From JALXDT01 sp964634755 (GTDB taxonomy: Bacteria > Acidobacteriota > Aminicenantia > JAMOAD01), in assembly GCA_964634755.1 (NCBI GenBank), contig CAZWJH010000026.1:1-26468 (forward strand): a stretch of DNA of 26,468 nucleotides, written 5' to 3'. The translations under genes and the position numbers were made by a program. A model generated the notes under the pieces. The model had not been told where the DNA came from. It saw only the letters and a program-made list of their open reading frames with translations, and did no database searches. This document shows positions 1 through 7,860 of the stretch, piece by piece; within the stretch, counting starts at the first letter, position 1; every line of letters starts with the position of its first letter.

Positions 1-189
1 TAAAAATCAAAAATTCAACCCGCTCTTTCATTCCTTATAGTTGACTCCTTATATTTAAGATACTAAATAATAAAGAGTATAAATTAAGTTACTATAAAAT
101 AATTATTAATATTCTGTTAATTTTTAGGATACGGTCACATATATTCGTTAATTATAAATTACTTATATAATATTTTCCGATATAAAAAA

Positions 190-228
190 TTAACAAAAAA
201 TTAACATAATTCAAATTATGCTTTAACT
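190..228 (+). promoter_or_regulatory. Pho-box array (PhoP/PhoB binding site) for the pst operon
   Basis: TTAACA occurs at 190-195 and 201-206 and TTAACT at 223-228. The position that would complete the series (212-217, CAAATT) is degenerate. All four sit on an exact 11-bp period. In Bacillus subtilis PhoP binds TTAACA-type direct repeats with 11-bp periodicity, and E. coli PhoB boxes share the 11-bp spacing. Taking the -10 at 238-243 and a start of transcription near 250, the array spans about -60 to -22, where activating PhoP boxes lie. The regulator gene is not in the window, so control by a PhoP/PhoB-type protein is inferred. Confidence 0.7.
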
Positions 229-237
229 TTTTCTTTG

Positions 238-243
238 TATAAA
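238..243 (+). promoter_or_regulatory. Probable -10 element of the pst promoter
   Basis: TATAAA, preceded by TG at 236-237 (extended -10 like, without the usual spacer base). No good -35 hexamer lies 16-18 bases upstream (215-220 reads ATTATG). This fits a promoter that needs an activator bound at the Pho boxes. Transcription would begin near 250, after the ATG at 249, which supports starting pstS at 273. Confidence 0.55.
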
Positions 244-260
244 TTTATATGAAATTCAAA

Positions 261-266
261 AGGAGG
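261..266 (+). promoter_or_regulatory. Ribosome binding site that fixes the pstS start
   Basis: AGGAGG lies 6 bases before the ATG at 273. The in-frame ATG at 249 has no such site and would sit at or before the transcription start. Confidence 0.85.
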
Positions 267-272
267 TTTCTT

Positions 273-1313
273 ATGAAAAAACTTTTGCTTTTTTTAACAA
301 TTACTTTAATTACTATCTTACTCCCAATCAACACATTTGCTTCTGTTAATTTGACAGGTGCCGGAGCAACTTTTCCTTATCCCCTTTACTCAAAAATGTT
401 TTCAATATACTACAAAGCAACCGGTATAAAGGTGAACTACCAAGCCATAGGTTCCGGAGGCGGAATAAGGCAGCTTCTTTCAAAGACAGTGGATTTCGGC
501 GCTTCGGATGCATTTGTTGATGATAAAGGGTTAAAAAATTTCCCCCATAAAGTGGTTCATATTCCCATGTGTGCCGGAGCGGTTGTTCTTACCTATAATA
601 TTTCCGGGAATCCTTTCTTAAAGCTCACACCTGAGTTAATTTCATCAATATTCCTCGGAAAAATAAAAAAGTGGAACAATCCACGCATAAAAGAATTGAA
701 TCCTTCCGTTAATTTACCTGATCTCAAAATAGTTGTCGTACACCGTTCGGACGGCAGCGGGACCACTTTCATTTTTTCCGATTATCTGAGCAAAGTAAGT
801 AAGGAGTGGAAAGATAAAGTGGGAAGAGGCAAGGCTCTTAATTGGCCAGTGGGACTCGGTGCAAAGGGTAATCCTGGTGTGGCAGGTTTGATAAAACAGG
901 TTCCTGGAGCAATAGGATATGTTGAACTTATATATGCATTAAGCAACAAAATGCCCTTCGCAAGTATAAAAAATGAAAGTGGTAATTTTGTAAAACCTTC
1001 GATAGAATCTGTCAAACTCGCCGCAAACACGACACTCCCCGATGACATGAGAGTTTCACTTACCAATACAAATGCAATAAATGGATATCCGATTTCAGGT
1101 TTCACATGGATACTCGTTTACAAAGATCTTAATAAAGCAGGACTAAGCATGGCAAAGAGCAAGGAACTTGTAAAACTCCTATGGTGGATGATACATACGG
1201 GGCAACAGTACGCCGAATCATTACACTATGCTCCGCTATCGCCAAAAGCAAAAGCTAAGGCAGAGAGAATAATCAAAAACATTAAATTCGGGAACAAAAC
1301 ATTACTCAAATGA
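273..1313 (+). CDS. pstS: Phosphate ABC transporter, periplasmic phosphate-binding protein PstS
   Basis: Binds inorganic phosphate in the periplasm and delivers it to the PstCA channel. The 346-aa product from ATG 273 starts with a signal peptide (Lys-Lys, a long Leu/Ile core, then an AFAS-type end near residue 24). The mature protein opens with LTGAGATFPYPLY, the N-terminal hallmark of PstS. GSGGGIRQ, DFGASDA and the HRSDGSGTT phosphate-binding loop follow. Its length is normal for the family. It overlaps pstC by 4 bases (ATGA), and it is the first gene of pstSCAB-phoU behind a Pho-box array, so it should be induced by phosphate starvation. There is no lipobox cysteine, so it should be a soluble periplasmic protein rather than a lipoprotein. 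Confidence 0.96.
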   Translation: MKKLLLFLTITLITILLPINTFASVNLTGAGATFPYPLYSKMFSIYYKATGIKVNYQAIGSGGGIRQLLSKTVDFGASDAFVDDKGLKNFPHKVVHIPMCAGAVVLTYNISGNPFLKLTPELISSIFLGKIKKWNNPRIKELNPSVNLPDLKIVVVHRSDGSGTTFIFSDYLSKVSKEWKDKVGRGKALNWPVGLGAKGNPGVAGLIKQVPGAIGYVELIYALSNKMPFASIKNESGNFVKPSIESVKLAANTTLPDDMRVSLTNTNAINGYPISGFTWILVYKDLNKAGLSMAKSKELVKLLWWMIHTGQQYAESLHYAPLSPKAKAKAERIIKNIKFGNKTLLK

Positions 1314-2185
1314 AAGAGGATAAAATTTTTAAAACAACACTTATTATGAGCGGGGTTTTCATTGCCCTGCTCATAATTTTAATTTTATATTCCCTTTTTA
1401 AAGGGAGCTATTTATCAATAAAACAAAATGGTTTTAATTTTTTAACAGGCAAGGAATGGGATCCGGTAAGTGAAAAATTCGGACTTCTTCCCTTCTTAGT
1501 GGGTACACTTCTTACATCGGTTTTATCTCTTTTAATATCCATCCCATTTGCTCTCTCCATTGCAATTTTCTCGGCAATATATTTGAAAAAAAGCTTTACC
1601 GGGAAAATCCTTAATTATCTTACCGATTTATTATCAGGGATTCCCTCCGTTATATATGGTTTCTGGGGACTTTATTTCTTTGTTCCCATAATCAGAAAAT
1701 TGGAAATTAGCCTTGGTATTTTGCCTTATGGGGTTGGAATCATCACCGCTTCATTAATTCTATCCATTATGATAATACCTTATACATCTTCAATAGCAAG
1801 GGAAGTAATAAATCTTGTGCCGTCGGAATTAATAGAAGCGGGTTATGCAATGGGAGCGACAACATATGATGTGATAAAAAAGATAATCTTACCATATGCC
1901 AAATCCGGAATTTTTGCCGGAATTTTGCTCTCTTTCGGGAGAGCCTTCGGAGAAACAATGGCAGTTACGATGGTAATAGGCAATTCAAACACTTTGCCAA
2001 AAAACATATTTAGCCCAGCAAACACTATGGCTTCCATAATAGCAAATGAGTTTACCGAAGCCACAAAAAATAGCCATCTGAGTTCACTTATAGAAGTGGG
2101 ATTATGGCTCTTCCTAATTACCTTTGTAATAAATTTCATAGGACAAACCATAATTAAAAAGTTCGCTCCAGAAGGTGGAAAATGA
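1310..2185 (+). CDS. pstC: Phosphate ABC transporter permease PstC
   Basis: Inner-membrane permease, 291 aa, forming the phosphate channel with PstA. It has six hydrophobic segments. The first is residues 10-30, and a soluble loop with the WDPVSEKFGLLPFLVGTL motif leads into the binding-protein-dependent permease domain. The EAxxxG-type coupling loop reads EAGYAMGATTYDVIKKIILP (about residues 177-196) and contacts the PstB ATPase. GRAFGETMAVTMVIGN near 220 is typical of PstC. The ATG overlaps the pstS stop, and the stop overlaps the pstA start by 4 bases, so the three genes are likely translationally coupled. Confidence 0.96.
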   Translation: MKEDKIFKTTLIMSGVFIALLIILILYSLFKGSYLSIKQNGFNFLTGKEWDPVSEKFGLLPFLVGTLLTSVLSLLISIPFALSIAIFSAIYLKKSFTGKILNYLTDLLSGIPSVIYGFWGLYFFVPIIRKLEISLGILPYGVGIITASLILSIMIIPYTSSIAREVINLVPSELIEAGYAMGATTYDVIKKIILPYAKSGIFAGILLSFGRAFGETMAVTMVIGNSNTLPKNIFSPANTMASIIANEFTEATKNSHLSSLIEVGLWLFLITFVINFIGQTIIKKFAPEGGK

Positions 2186-3018
2186 ATCCGAGGAAAAAAA
2201 TTTTCAAGGATAATCTGTTCAAATTCATTATAATGCTTTTTTCATTTGTTTCCGTAACACCATTGTTTTTCATACTATTTCAAATTGTAAGAAACGGGAT
2301 TTCCTCAATCAGTATAAACTTTATTTTAAAGCTTCCCAAAGGACCGGGAGAGTCCGGAGGAGGAATTCTTAATTCGATTATAGGAACATTTATTATCATA
2401 ACAATTGCGATTATTATCTCTGTCCCAATAGGAATCTCTGCTGGTATTTACCTGAATGAATACAAAAACAGATTCGCTGAATTGCTAAAAGTAATAGTAA
2501 ATGTATTACAAGGCTTACCCTCTATACTCATCGGGATAATCGCATACCTATGGGTAGTAAAACCAATGAGGGGATTTTCTGCTCTTTCAGGGGGGATAGC
2601 TCTTGCATTAATGATGTTACCTATGGTCATAAAGAGTACAGAAGAAACACTGAAACTGATTCCCCACTCCTTAAAAGAAGCATCTTATGCTCTCGGCGTT
2701 AGTTACAAGGATACGATATTAAAAGTAATCTTACCTTCGGGTTTCAGCGGAATTGCCTCGGGGATTTTCATAGGAATAGCAAGAATAACCGGAGAAACAG
2801 CACCTCTCCTTTTTTCGGCTTTCGGGAATCCCTTTGTCAATCTCAATCCTTTCAAACCTGTTGATGCAATACCACTTCTCATTTTTAACTATGCAATGAG
2901 TCCTTATGAAAGCTGGCATAAAATTGCATGGGGAGCTTCTTTTTTACTCGTTGCCGGAGTTTTAATTTTGAACATAATAATAAAAATGGCAGGTGAAAAA
3001 TGGAAAGTGAAGTTTTAA
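2182..3018 (+). CDS. pstA: Phosphate ABC transporter permease PstA
   Basis: Second permease of the Pst channel, 278 aa, six predicted membrane helices. LPKGPGESGGGILNSIIGT after the first helix is the usual PstA entry to the permease domain. The coupling loop is EASYALGVSYKDTILKVILP, and ARITGETAPLLFSAFGN follows, both PstA hallmarks. It starts with ATG overlapping the pstC stop, with AAGGTGG as ribosome binding site just inside pstC. Its 3' end overlaps pstB by 19 bases. Confidence 0.96.
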   Translation: MNPRKKIFKDNLFKFIIMLFSFVSVTPLFFILFQIVRNGISSISINFILKLPKGPGESGGGILNSIIGTFIIITIAIIISVPIGISAGIYLNEYKNRFAELLKVIVNVLQGLPSILIGIIAYLWVVKPMRGFSALSGGIALALMMLPMVIKSTEETLKLIPHSLKEASYALGVSYKDTILKVILPSGFSGIASGIFIGIARITGETAPLLFSAFGNPFVNLNPFKPVDAIPLLIFNYAMSPYESWHKIAWGASFLLVAGVLILNIIIKMAGEKWKVKF

Positions 3019-3758
3019 AGATATCGAATTTAAGTGCAGGATATTTTGATAATAATGTGCTTAAGAACATAAATATGATTGTTCCGGAAAAAAAAGTGGT
3101 CGCAATCATGGGTCCTTCTGGATGTGGAAAATCAACTTTAATCAGATGTATCAATAGGATGCATGAAACTACAAACGGAGCAAAACAGAGCGGAGAAATT
3201 TTCCTTAGAGGGAAAAACATTTACGAACTTCACTCCATACTTGTAAGACGAAAAATAGGAATGGTGTTTCAAAGACCGAACCCATTTCCTACAATGAGTA
3301 TTTACGATAATGTAATTTCAGGTTATTTGCTAAACGGGATAAAGTTAAAAAAGAGCGAGAGGGATTTTATTGTTGAAGATTCACTGAAAAAAGCCTTCTT
3401 ATGGGAAGAGGTTAAGGATACTCTTCATAAAAAGGGAAATTTTCTGTCCGGAGGACAACAACAAAGACTTTGTATTGCCCGTGCACTTGCAATGAAACCA
3501 GAAATTCTTCTTCTTGACGAGCCCACATCTGCCCTTGATCCAAAGGCCACTGTAAGAATAGAGGAATTAATTGTTAATTTAAAAGAAACAGTAAGTATTC
3601 TTTTGGTTACTCATAATATATCCCAAGCAGCAAGAGTTTCAGATTTTACAGCTTTCATGTATCTGGGAGAATTAGTGGAATTCGGCACCACGGACAGTGT
3701 TTTCACCTTACCGAAACATAAGAAGACAGAAGAATACCTTACAGGCAAATTCGGATAA
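3000..3758 (+). CDS. pstB: Phosphate ABC transporter ATPase PstB
   Basis: Cytoplasmic ATPase that powers PstCA, 252 aa, the normal length. The Walker A motif GPSGCGKST spans residues 38-46. The Q-loop is QRPNPFP at 91-97, the PstB-specific form. The signature LSGGQQQRL is at 149-157, Walker B ends LLLDEPTSALD at 170-180 and the switch histidine is H205 in VTHN. The start ATG lies inside the end of pstA and is preceded by GGCAGGTG. A 48-base gap follows before phoU. It contains CTTAA/TTAAG arms that might form a very weak hairpin, so read-through into phoU is expected. Confidence 0.97.
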   Translation: MESEVLKISNLSAGYFDNNVLKNINMIVPEKKVVAIMGPSGCGKSTLIRCINRMHETTNGAKQSGEIFLRGKNIYELHSILVRRKIGMVFQRPNPFPTMSIYDNVISGYLLNGIKLKKSERDFIVEDSLKKAFLWEEVKDTLHKKGNFLSGGQQQRLCIARALAMKPEILLLDEPTSALDPKATVRIEELIVNLKETVSILLVTHNISQAARVSDFTAFMYLGELVEFGTTDSVFTLPKHKKTEEYLTGKFG

Positions 3759-3790
3759 GTAAAAGCTTAACAACTTATTAAGAACATAAA

Positions 3791-3797
3791 GAGGAGG
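3791..3797 (+). promoter_or_regulatory. Strong ribosome binding site of phoU
   Basis: GAGGAGG, 9 bases before the ATG at 3807. Unlike the other genes of this operon, phoU is not overlapped by its upstream neighbour and has its own strong initiation site. Confidence 0.8.
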
Positions 3798-3806
3798 TTT
3801 AATAAG

Positions 3807-4466
3807 ATGTTAAAAGAAAAAATCAATGAGCTCAAAAAGGCACTTTTGGAATCATCCAACCTTGCGGAAAAAATGGTAAGGGAAAGCATTCAAGGTCTTC
3901 TGAAAAAAGATGAGAATTTATTAGAAAAAGTAATGAAAAAGAAAGAGCCTATGATGAATGAAAGTGAAATAAAAATAGATAGAATGTGCACAAACCTTAT
4001 AGCAAGATTTCAACCGGAAGCATCTTATCTTAGAACCATACTTATGGTTTTCAGAATAAATTATGAACTGGAGAGAATAGGAGATCTTGCGGTAAACATA
4101 TCGGAAAGCGCTCGATTTTTGATAAAAAGACCCGAGGTAAAACCGCTCATTGATATTCCGATGATGGCAGATATTTCAATGGAAATGCTTCGTGATTCAA
4201 TTAACTCCTTTGTGGATATTGACACAGAGGTTGCCAAAAATGTTCTCGAAAGAGATTCTATTGTTGACGGATTAAGAGATCAAATACTCAGAGAGCTAAT
4301 TACTTTCATGGCTGCCGACCCTTCCACAATAGAAAGGTCAATTCATCTTATAAGAATCTCGAGAAATCTTGAAAGAATAGCGGATCTTTCAACAAATATT
4401 TGCGAAGATGTTATTTTTATGGTAGAGGGCAAAATAGTAAAGCATAAAAAGGATAATAGAATATAA
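3807..4466 (+). CDS. phoU: Phosphate-signalling complex protein PhoU
   Basis: Negative regulator linking Pst transport to the PhoR-type histidine kinase; cytoplasmic, 219 aa, the usual length. It consists of two repeated three-helix PhoU domains. Each holds the metal-binding signature: NYELERIGDLAVNISESA (about residues 91-108) and SRNLERIADLSTNICEDV (about 190-207). It is the last gene of the pst operon. Its stop codon is immediately followed by the stop codon of the opposite-strand peptidase gene, with no intervening base. No phoR/phoB pair is visible. Confidence 0.95.
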   Translation: MLKEKINELKKALLESSNLAEKMVRESIQGLLKKDENLLEKVMKKKEPMMNESEIKIDRMCTNLIARFQPEASYLRTILMVFRINYELERIGDLAVNISESARFLIKRPEVKPLIDIPMMADISMEMLRDSINSFVDIDTEVAKNVLERDSIVDGLRDQILRELITFMAADPSTIERSIHLIRISRNLERIADLSTNICEDVIFMVEGKIVKHKKDNRI

Positions 4467-7052
4467 TTAATTCAAAAATATAGAGTTGAAAAGGATTTTA
4501 AAAGTTGCAAATGTCTGGGCCCTGTTCTGTATTCTTCCTCCTATAACAACTACATTTCCCTTGTAATATTTAAACCTCACTATCTCAACCCTTCTGTTCA
4601 AATAATCATTACCTTTAAGATAGCCGCTTATCAGATGATTTCCTGAATCTGAAAATCTCCCTATTACCTTTCTGTCAATATTGCTCGTCGTAGGAATACT
4701 TGTTTTAAAAACAGGGGAGTTTGAAAAATAAATAATTGATTCTTCCGGCATACCCCAACCAATTGGATCATTGTTATCAACATGAAGCTTCAAAATAGAG
4801 CCCGGGCAATTGAATTTTTCCCTCGGAATATTTTGCAAAACATTTCTTAAAGGAAGTCCAAAATCCTTTTGGGCAATTTCATAAGATCTTCCTAAAAGGA
4901 TTAATGTTCCTCCGTTTTTTACCATGCTTACAACCTTTTTAATACCTTTTTGTCCTATCCCTCCTCTATACTTGGGGGGGAGAGAGGATGGAAGATACCA
5001 GTTTCTAATCCTGCCACCATCAACAACTGTCCTCCTCGGAATATCTGGAATAATAAGAGTTGCTACATTTCTCAAATTTGCTTTTCCCTTAAAATCTTCA
5101 TTGTGAAGAACTTTATAGGAGAATTCATAGTGGTCAAGTACCCACCTTGTCCAGCCCTCGTCCATACTTGCCCTGTAAGGTTGAAAAATTCCGAGTGCCG
5201 GTTTGGTTAATTTTCTCATTTTGATTGTTAAAAGCTCTTTTGCCTCTATTTTTTTAAGTCCTGTATTTTTTGCAAGGTCTTTCAAAACATTTGAAATCAG
5301 AGAATCGGTTTTAATTAAAAAGTCACCGGCAGTTACTTCATCTTTGGATTCAAGGGCTCTGAAAACTTCGTATCCCTTTTTCAGAAGTCTGTTCACAAGA
5401 ATAAAGCTCCTGTTAGACCTGACGGGAATGATGTAAAAACCTTTACCTTTTACAATTTCTGTCTCAGGGTAATTAATAGAACTCACTCTTTCTGAAACAG
5501 AAAGGATATTTGTTTTACTGCTAACAGGAGAATAATCTACCCCCATAAGAATTGGCATTGTCCAGCCTGTGGCATCATAGGGCTCAATGATTTTATCACT
5601 TCCTCTCATATACTTTATTTTGGGATATACCTGTTTACCCATAATAGCTCTTACAAAAGCTCCATAGGGCTGTGCTGTCGGTATCACATAATCACCTCTG
5701 CGAAAAACAGTGTTACCTATAATAATATCCTCTTTTAACTTGTAAACCCTTACTCCATGTTCCAAAAGCTTCTGCAAAAATGTGTATGTTTCAGGTTTAT
5801 CCCACTGTTTTTGAGATACTATATAGGCATAAGGAGGTTCTTTCTCTCCTTTGATAATCTGATTCTTCCCCATTTTATAAAAGTTTTCTAAAAAGTACTC
5901 CCTGTTTTTTGAAGCAATTTCAATAAGAGCCTCATCCGCTATCATCTCATAATCTATTATGTCTTTTAATCTCCACCAGCCCCCTTCCCAGGGAGCAGGA
6001 AAATTAACCTGCTGTTTGTACTCAGGAAGCCCTTTTCTACCAGCGGAAAGTTCATTGTGATCAATGTAGACCGGAGTTGCAATCTTTACACTTGCAAGCT
6101 CTGTCAAAAGGCCCACTACATTTTTATACCAGGCTGTGTTTTTAGATCCCCCTATCCAGTATGCATCAAATGAATAAGCACTTGCAACACCCTTTTTACC
6201 TGCACTTGTAAGTTTGTATGCCATAAAGGAACCAATAAGCGATGTGCTATTTAACATAATGGGAGATAAATTCTCATTCAAAGGATCTTTAAACGGAGGG
6301 ACAAACATTCTCGGCCCGGTTCTTCCCATTTGATGCATATCAAGAAAGATCTGAGGAAAGTACTTTTTATGAAGAACAGAAGTAACAACTTTTGTCTCCT
6401 CTAAGTTTAAAGCAACATAATCCCTATTATCATCATGACCCGCATAATAGTGATAAAGGAAAGGAGTGGCTCCTCCCTCGTAAGGGGTGTTAAGATATTT
6501 GTAATACCAATTTGTAACCATTATATTTCCATCAGGATTTATAGAGGGCATAAAAAGAATAACCACATTGTTAAGAATTTCCCTTAATTTTGGATCCTCA
6601 GTTGTCGCTAACTTATGAGTAAAAATCATTGACATTTGAGATGCAGCTATTTCAGTTGAGTGAATTGTTGCGGTAATCAGGATGAAAACCTTTCCTTCTT
6701 TAATTAACTCTTTCGCCTCTTTTTCAGAAAGAGTATCAGGATTTGCTAATTTTTTATTTATTTCAATGTATTTTGAAAGATTATTTATATTTTTTTCTGA
6801 GGAAATAAAAACAAGATACATCGGATTTTTCAGAGTAGAATATCCTTCTAAGCTTAATTTGATTCTATCTGAATTTTCATCAAGATATTTGAAATACTTA
6901 ATTATATCAGGGTAAATAATCAGGGTTCTATCTGCACCTATCTTTTTCCCGAAAAATTCATCGGGAGATTTTTGTGCATTAAGTTCAGAACTTACAATGA
7001 AAAAGCTTAAAACAATAAAAATTATAAATAGATACTTACTGAGTTTTTTCAT
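4467..7052 (-). CDS. Secreted M14-family zinc carboxypeptidase with large C-terminal extension
   Basis: Likely a periplasmic or exported metallopeptidase, 861 aa. A signal peptide covers about residues 1-26 (ending LNAQ). The M14 catalytic domain spans about 45-400. The first zinc pair is in HSTE (H131, E134), the third ligand is H240 in DMHQMG, and INPDGN at 171-176 is typical. E318 in LLTELAS is a good candidate for the catalytic glutamate. Residues about 400-861 form a long extension; its latter part (about 620-861) looks like a Rossmann/GATase-like domain (NGGTLILLGRSYE, VVVIGGRIQ), as in other ~850-aa bacterial M14 proteins. The substrate is unknown. It has a GGAGGAGAGG ribosome binding site and its own promoter. 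A run of seven G (4974-4980, + strand) lies in its coding sequence. Confidence 0.88.
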   Translation of the reverse strand: MKKLSKYLFIIFIVLSFFIVSSELNAQKSPDEFFGKKIGADRTLIIYPDIIKYFKYLDENSDRIKLSLEGYSTLKNPMYLVFISSEKNINNLSKYIEINKKLANPDTLSEKEAKELIKEGKVFILITATIHSTEIAASQMSMIFTHKLATTEDPKLREILNNVVILFMPSINPDGNIMVTNWYYKYLNTPYEGGATPFLYHYYAGHDDNRDYVALNLEETKVVTSVLHKKYFPQIFLDMHQMGRTGPRMFVPPFKDPLNENLSPIMLNSTSLIGSFMAYKLTSAGKKGVASAYSFDAYWIGGSKNTAWYKNVVGLLTELASVKIATPVYIDHNELSAGRKGLPEYKQQVNFPAPWEGGWWRLKDIIDYEMIADEALIEIASKNREYFLENFYKMGKNQIIKGEKEPPYAYIVSQKQWDKPETYTFLQKLLEHGVRVYKLKEDIIIGNTVFRRGDYVIPTAQPYGAFVRAIMGKQVYPKIKYMRGSDKIIEPYDATGWTMPILMGVDYSPVSSKTNILSVSERVSSINYPETEIVKGKGFYIIPVRSNRSFILVNRLLKKGYEVFRALESKDEVTAGDFLIKTDSLISNVLKDLAKNTGLKKIEAKELLTIKMRKLTKPALGIFQPYRASMDEGWTRWVLDHYEFSYKVLHNEDFKGKANLRNVATLIIPDIPRRTVVDGGRIRNWYLPSSLPPKYRGGIGQKGIKKVVSMVKNGGTLILLGRSYEIAQKDFGLPLRNVLQNIPREKFNCPGSILKLHVDNNDPIGWGMPEESIIYFSNSPVFKTSIPTTSNIDRKVIGRFSDSGNHLISGYLKGNDYLNRRVEIVRFKYYKGNVVVIGGRIQNRAQTFATFKILFNSIFLN

Positions 7053-7078
7053 CCTCTCCTCCGGTAATCAGATTTTTT

Positions 7079-7107
7079 ATTGTATGTTTTTATACGAAAA
7101 TTGTCAA
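7079..7107 (-). promoter_or_regulatory. Sigma-70-type promoter for the M14 peptidase gene
   Basis: On the minus strand TTGACA (7107-7102) is followed after exactly 17 bases by TACAAT (7084-7079). This is a near-consensus promoter placed about 27 bases before the ATG at 7052. Confidence 0.75.
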
Positions 7108-7169
7108 AACATGTTTGTGTGTTCTTCACTAATAACAAGAATAAAAAGAAGTACTATCTTTTTTATATT

Positions 7170-7197
7170 TTTAAACAAAAAAATAATGTGGTAAAAT
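7170..7197 (+). promoter_or_regulatory. Possible promoter of the envelope operon
   Basis: TAAAAT at 7192-7197, preceded by TGTGG, is a fair -10. TTTAAA at 7170-7175, 16 bases upstream, is a weak -35 (4 of 6). The region is divergent from the M14 promoter and is the only intergenic DNA before a co-directional gene train, so a promoter is expected here. The exact elements are uncertain. Confidence 0.4.
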
Positions 7198-7227
7198 TAA
7201 AAAACTAATAAATTTCAGGAGGATAAG

Positions 7228-7860
7228 ATGGAAGATAAATGGATAGAAGCCGAAGGAATTGATGTTGAAAAAATAATGGAAGAGATAAGAAAGAGAGTCG
7301 AGGATAAGAAAAAGAAGGGGATATACAAAGAGGAAGAAATAGAAGACATCGAAAATGTTGAACTTTTGCCTCTTCCGGATATTTTAGATGTTCCAATAGT
7401 CTATGAGCCTGAGGAGTTGGAAAAAAGTTATAAAGGTATTGAAACATTAAGAGACAGAAAAATAAAAGAACTTAGAGAAATCAGGAATAGTATCCCAGCT
7501 ATTACTGGAACAAAGAAAAAAGTAAAAGATTTTGTCCTTAAAATAAGAGCAAAAATATTCCCACTTCTTAAATTAATGTCTTTCTTCACACTAACAGATT
7601 TATACGATGGTGTGCAAATTAATGCAAGTAGCATTGAAAGTATGATGGGATATATTAATGAATCTGTTCACTATCTAAATGTTTACAAAGAACATATAAA
7701 AGTTCTCCATAATTATATACATCATATAACATCTGAAATAACAAGATTAAAAGTAGAAGAGGATGAATTAAAGGTAAGAGTAAAAGAGCTTGAAAGCAGA
7801 CTTTCATTTTTGGAAGAGAGAGAAAGGACTCTTGAAAAGGAGACTGTGGAAAAGAAATGA
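7228..7860 (+). CDS. Coiled-coil protein linked to a glycosyltransferase (function unknown)
   Basis: A 210-aa cytoplasmic-looking protein without signal peptide. The N-terminus is highly charged (GIDVEKIMEEIRKRVEDK, residues 9-26), of the sort seen at the start of O-antigen/capsule glycan-modifying proteins and methyltransferases. The middle contains a hydrophobic stretch (about 113-125). A heptad-rich coiled coil runs from about 165 to 205 (EITRLKVEEDELKVRVKELE). No catalytic motif is visible. The start has an AGGAGG 8 bases upstream. The stop overlaps the next gene's ATG by 4 bases, so it is probably co-translated with the glycosyltransferase and may serve as its partner or scaffold. I do not recognise a named family. 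Confidence 0.75.
   Translation: MEDKWIEAEGIDVEKIMEEIRKRVEDKKKKGIYKEEEIEDIENVELLPLPDILDVPIVYEPEELEKSYKGIETLRDRKIKELREIRNSIPAITGTKKKVKDFVLKIRAKIFPLLKLMSFFTLTDLYDGVQINASSIESMMGYINESVHYLNVYKEHIKVLHNYIHHITSEITRLKVEEDELKVRVKELESRLSFLEERERTLEKETVEKK

Larger units (their letters stand above)
1..248. other. Non-coding leader upstream of pstS
   Basis: No ORF with a start and ribosome binding site is visible here on either strand. The stretch is very AT-rich. Its right-hand half holds the Pho boxes and -10 element listed separately. A TTGACT at 41-46 followed 17 bases later by TAAATA (64-69) could be a weak promoter, but the -10 match is poor. The end of the upstream gene is not in the window, so which gene lies there is unknown. 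Confidence 0.6.

Noticed and set aside
249..272. Upstream ATG for pstS giving 8 extra residues (MKFKRRFL)
   Set aside because: It has no ribosome binding site, lies at the inferred transcription start, and AGGAGG is placed correctly for ATG 273, which begins a normal signal peptide.
782..1105. 107-aa minus-strand frame inside pstS, and similar long frames opposite or within other genes (for example 1843-2151, 2885-3220, 24886-25206)
   Set aside because: They lie wholly within well-supported genes, lack ribosome binding sites and show no family motifs. They are by-products of codon use on the real strand.
3759..3806. Terminator between pstB and phoU (CTTAA/TTAAG arms)
   Set aside because: The stem is only 5 bp, all but one pair per arm AT, and has no T-run. 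At most it could slightly lower phoU expression.
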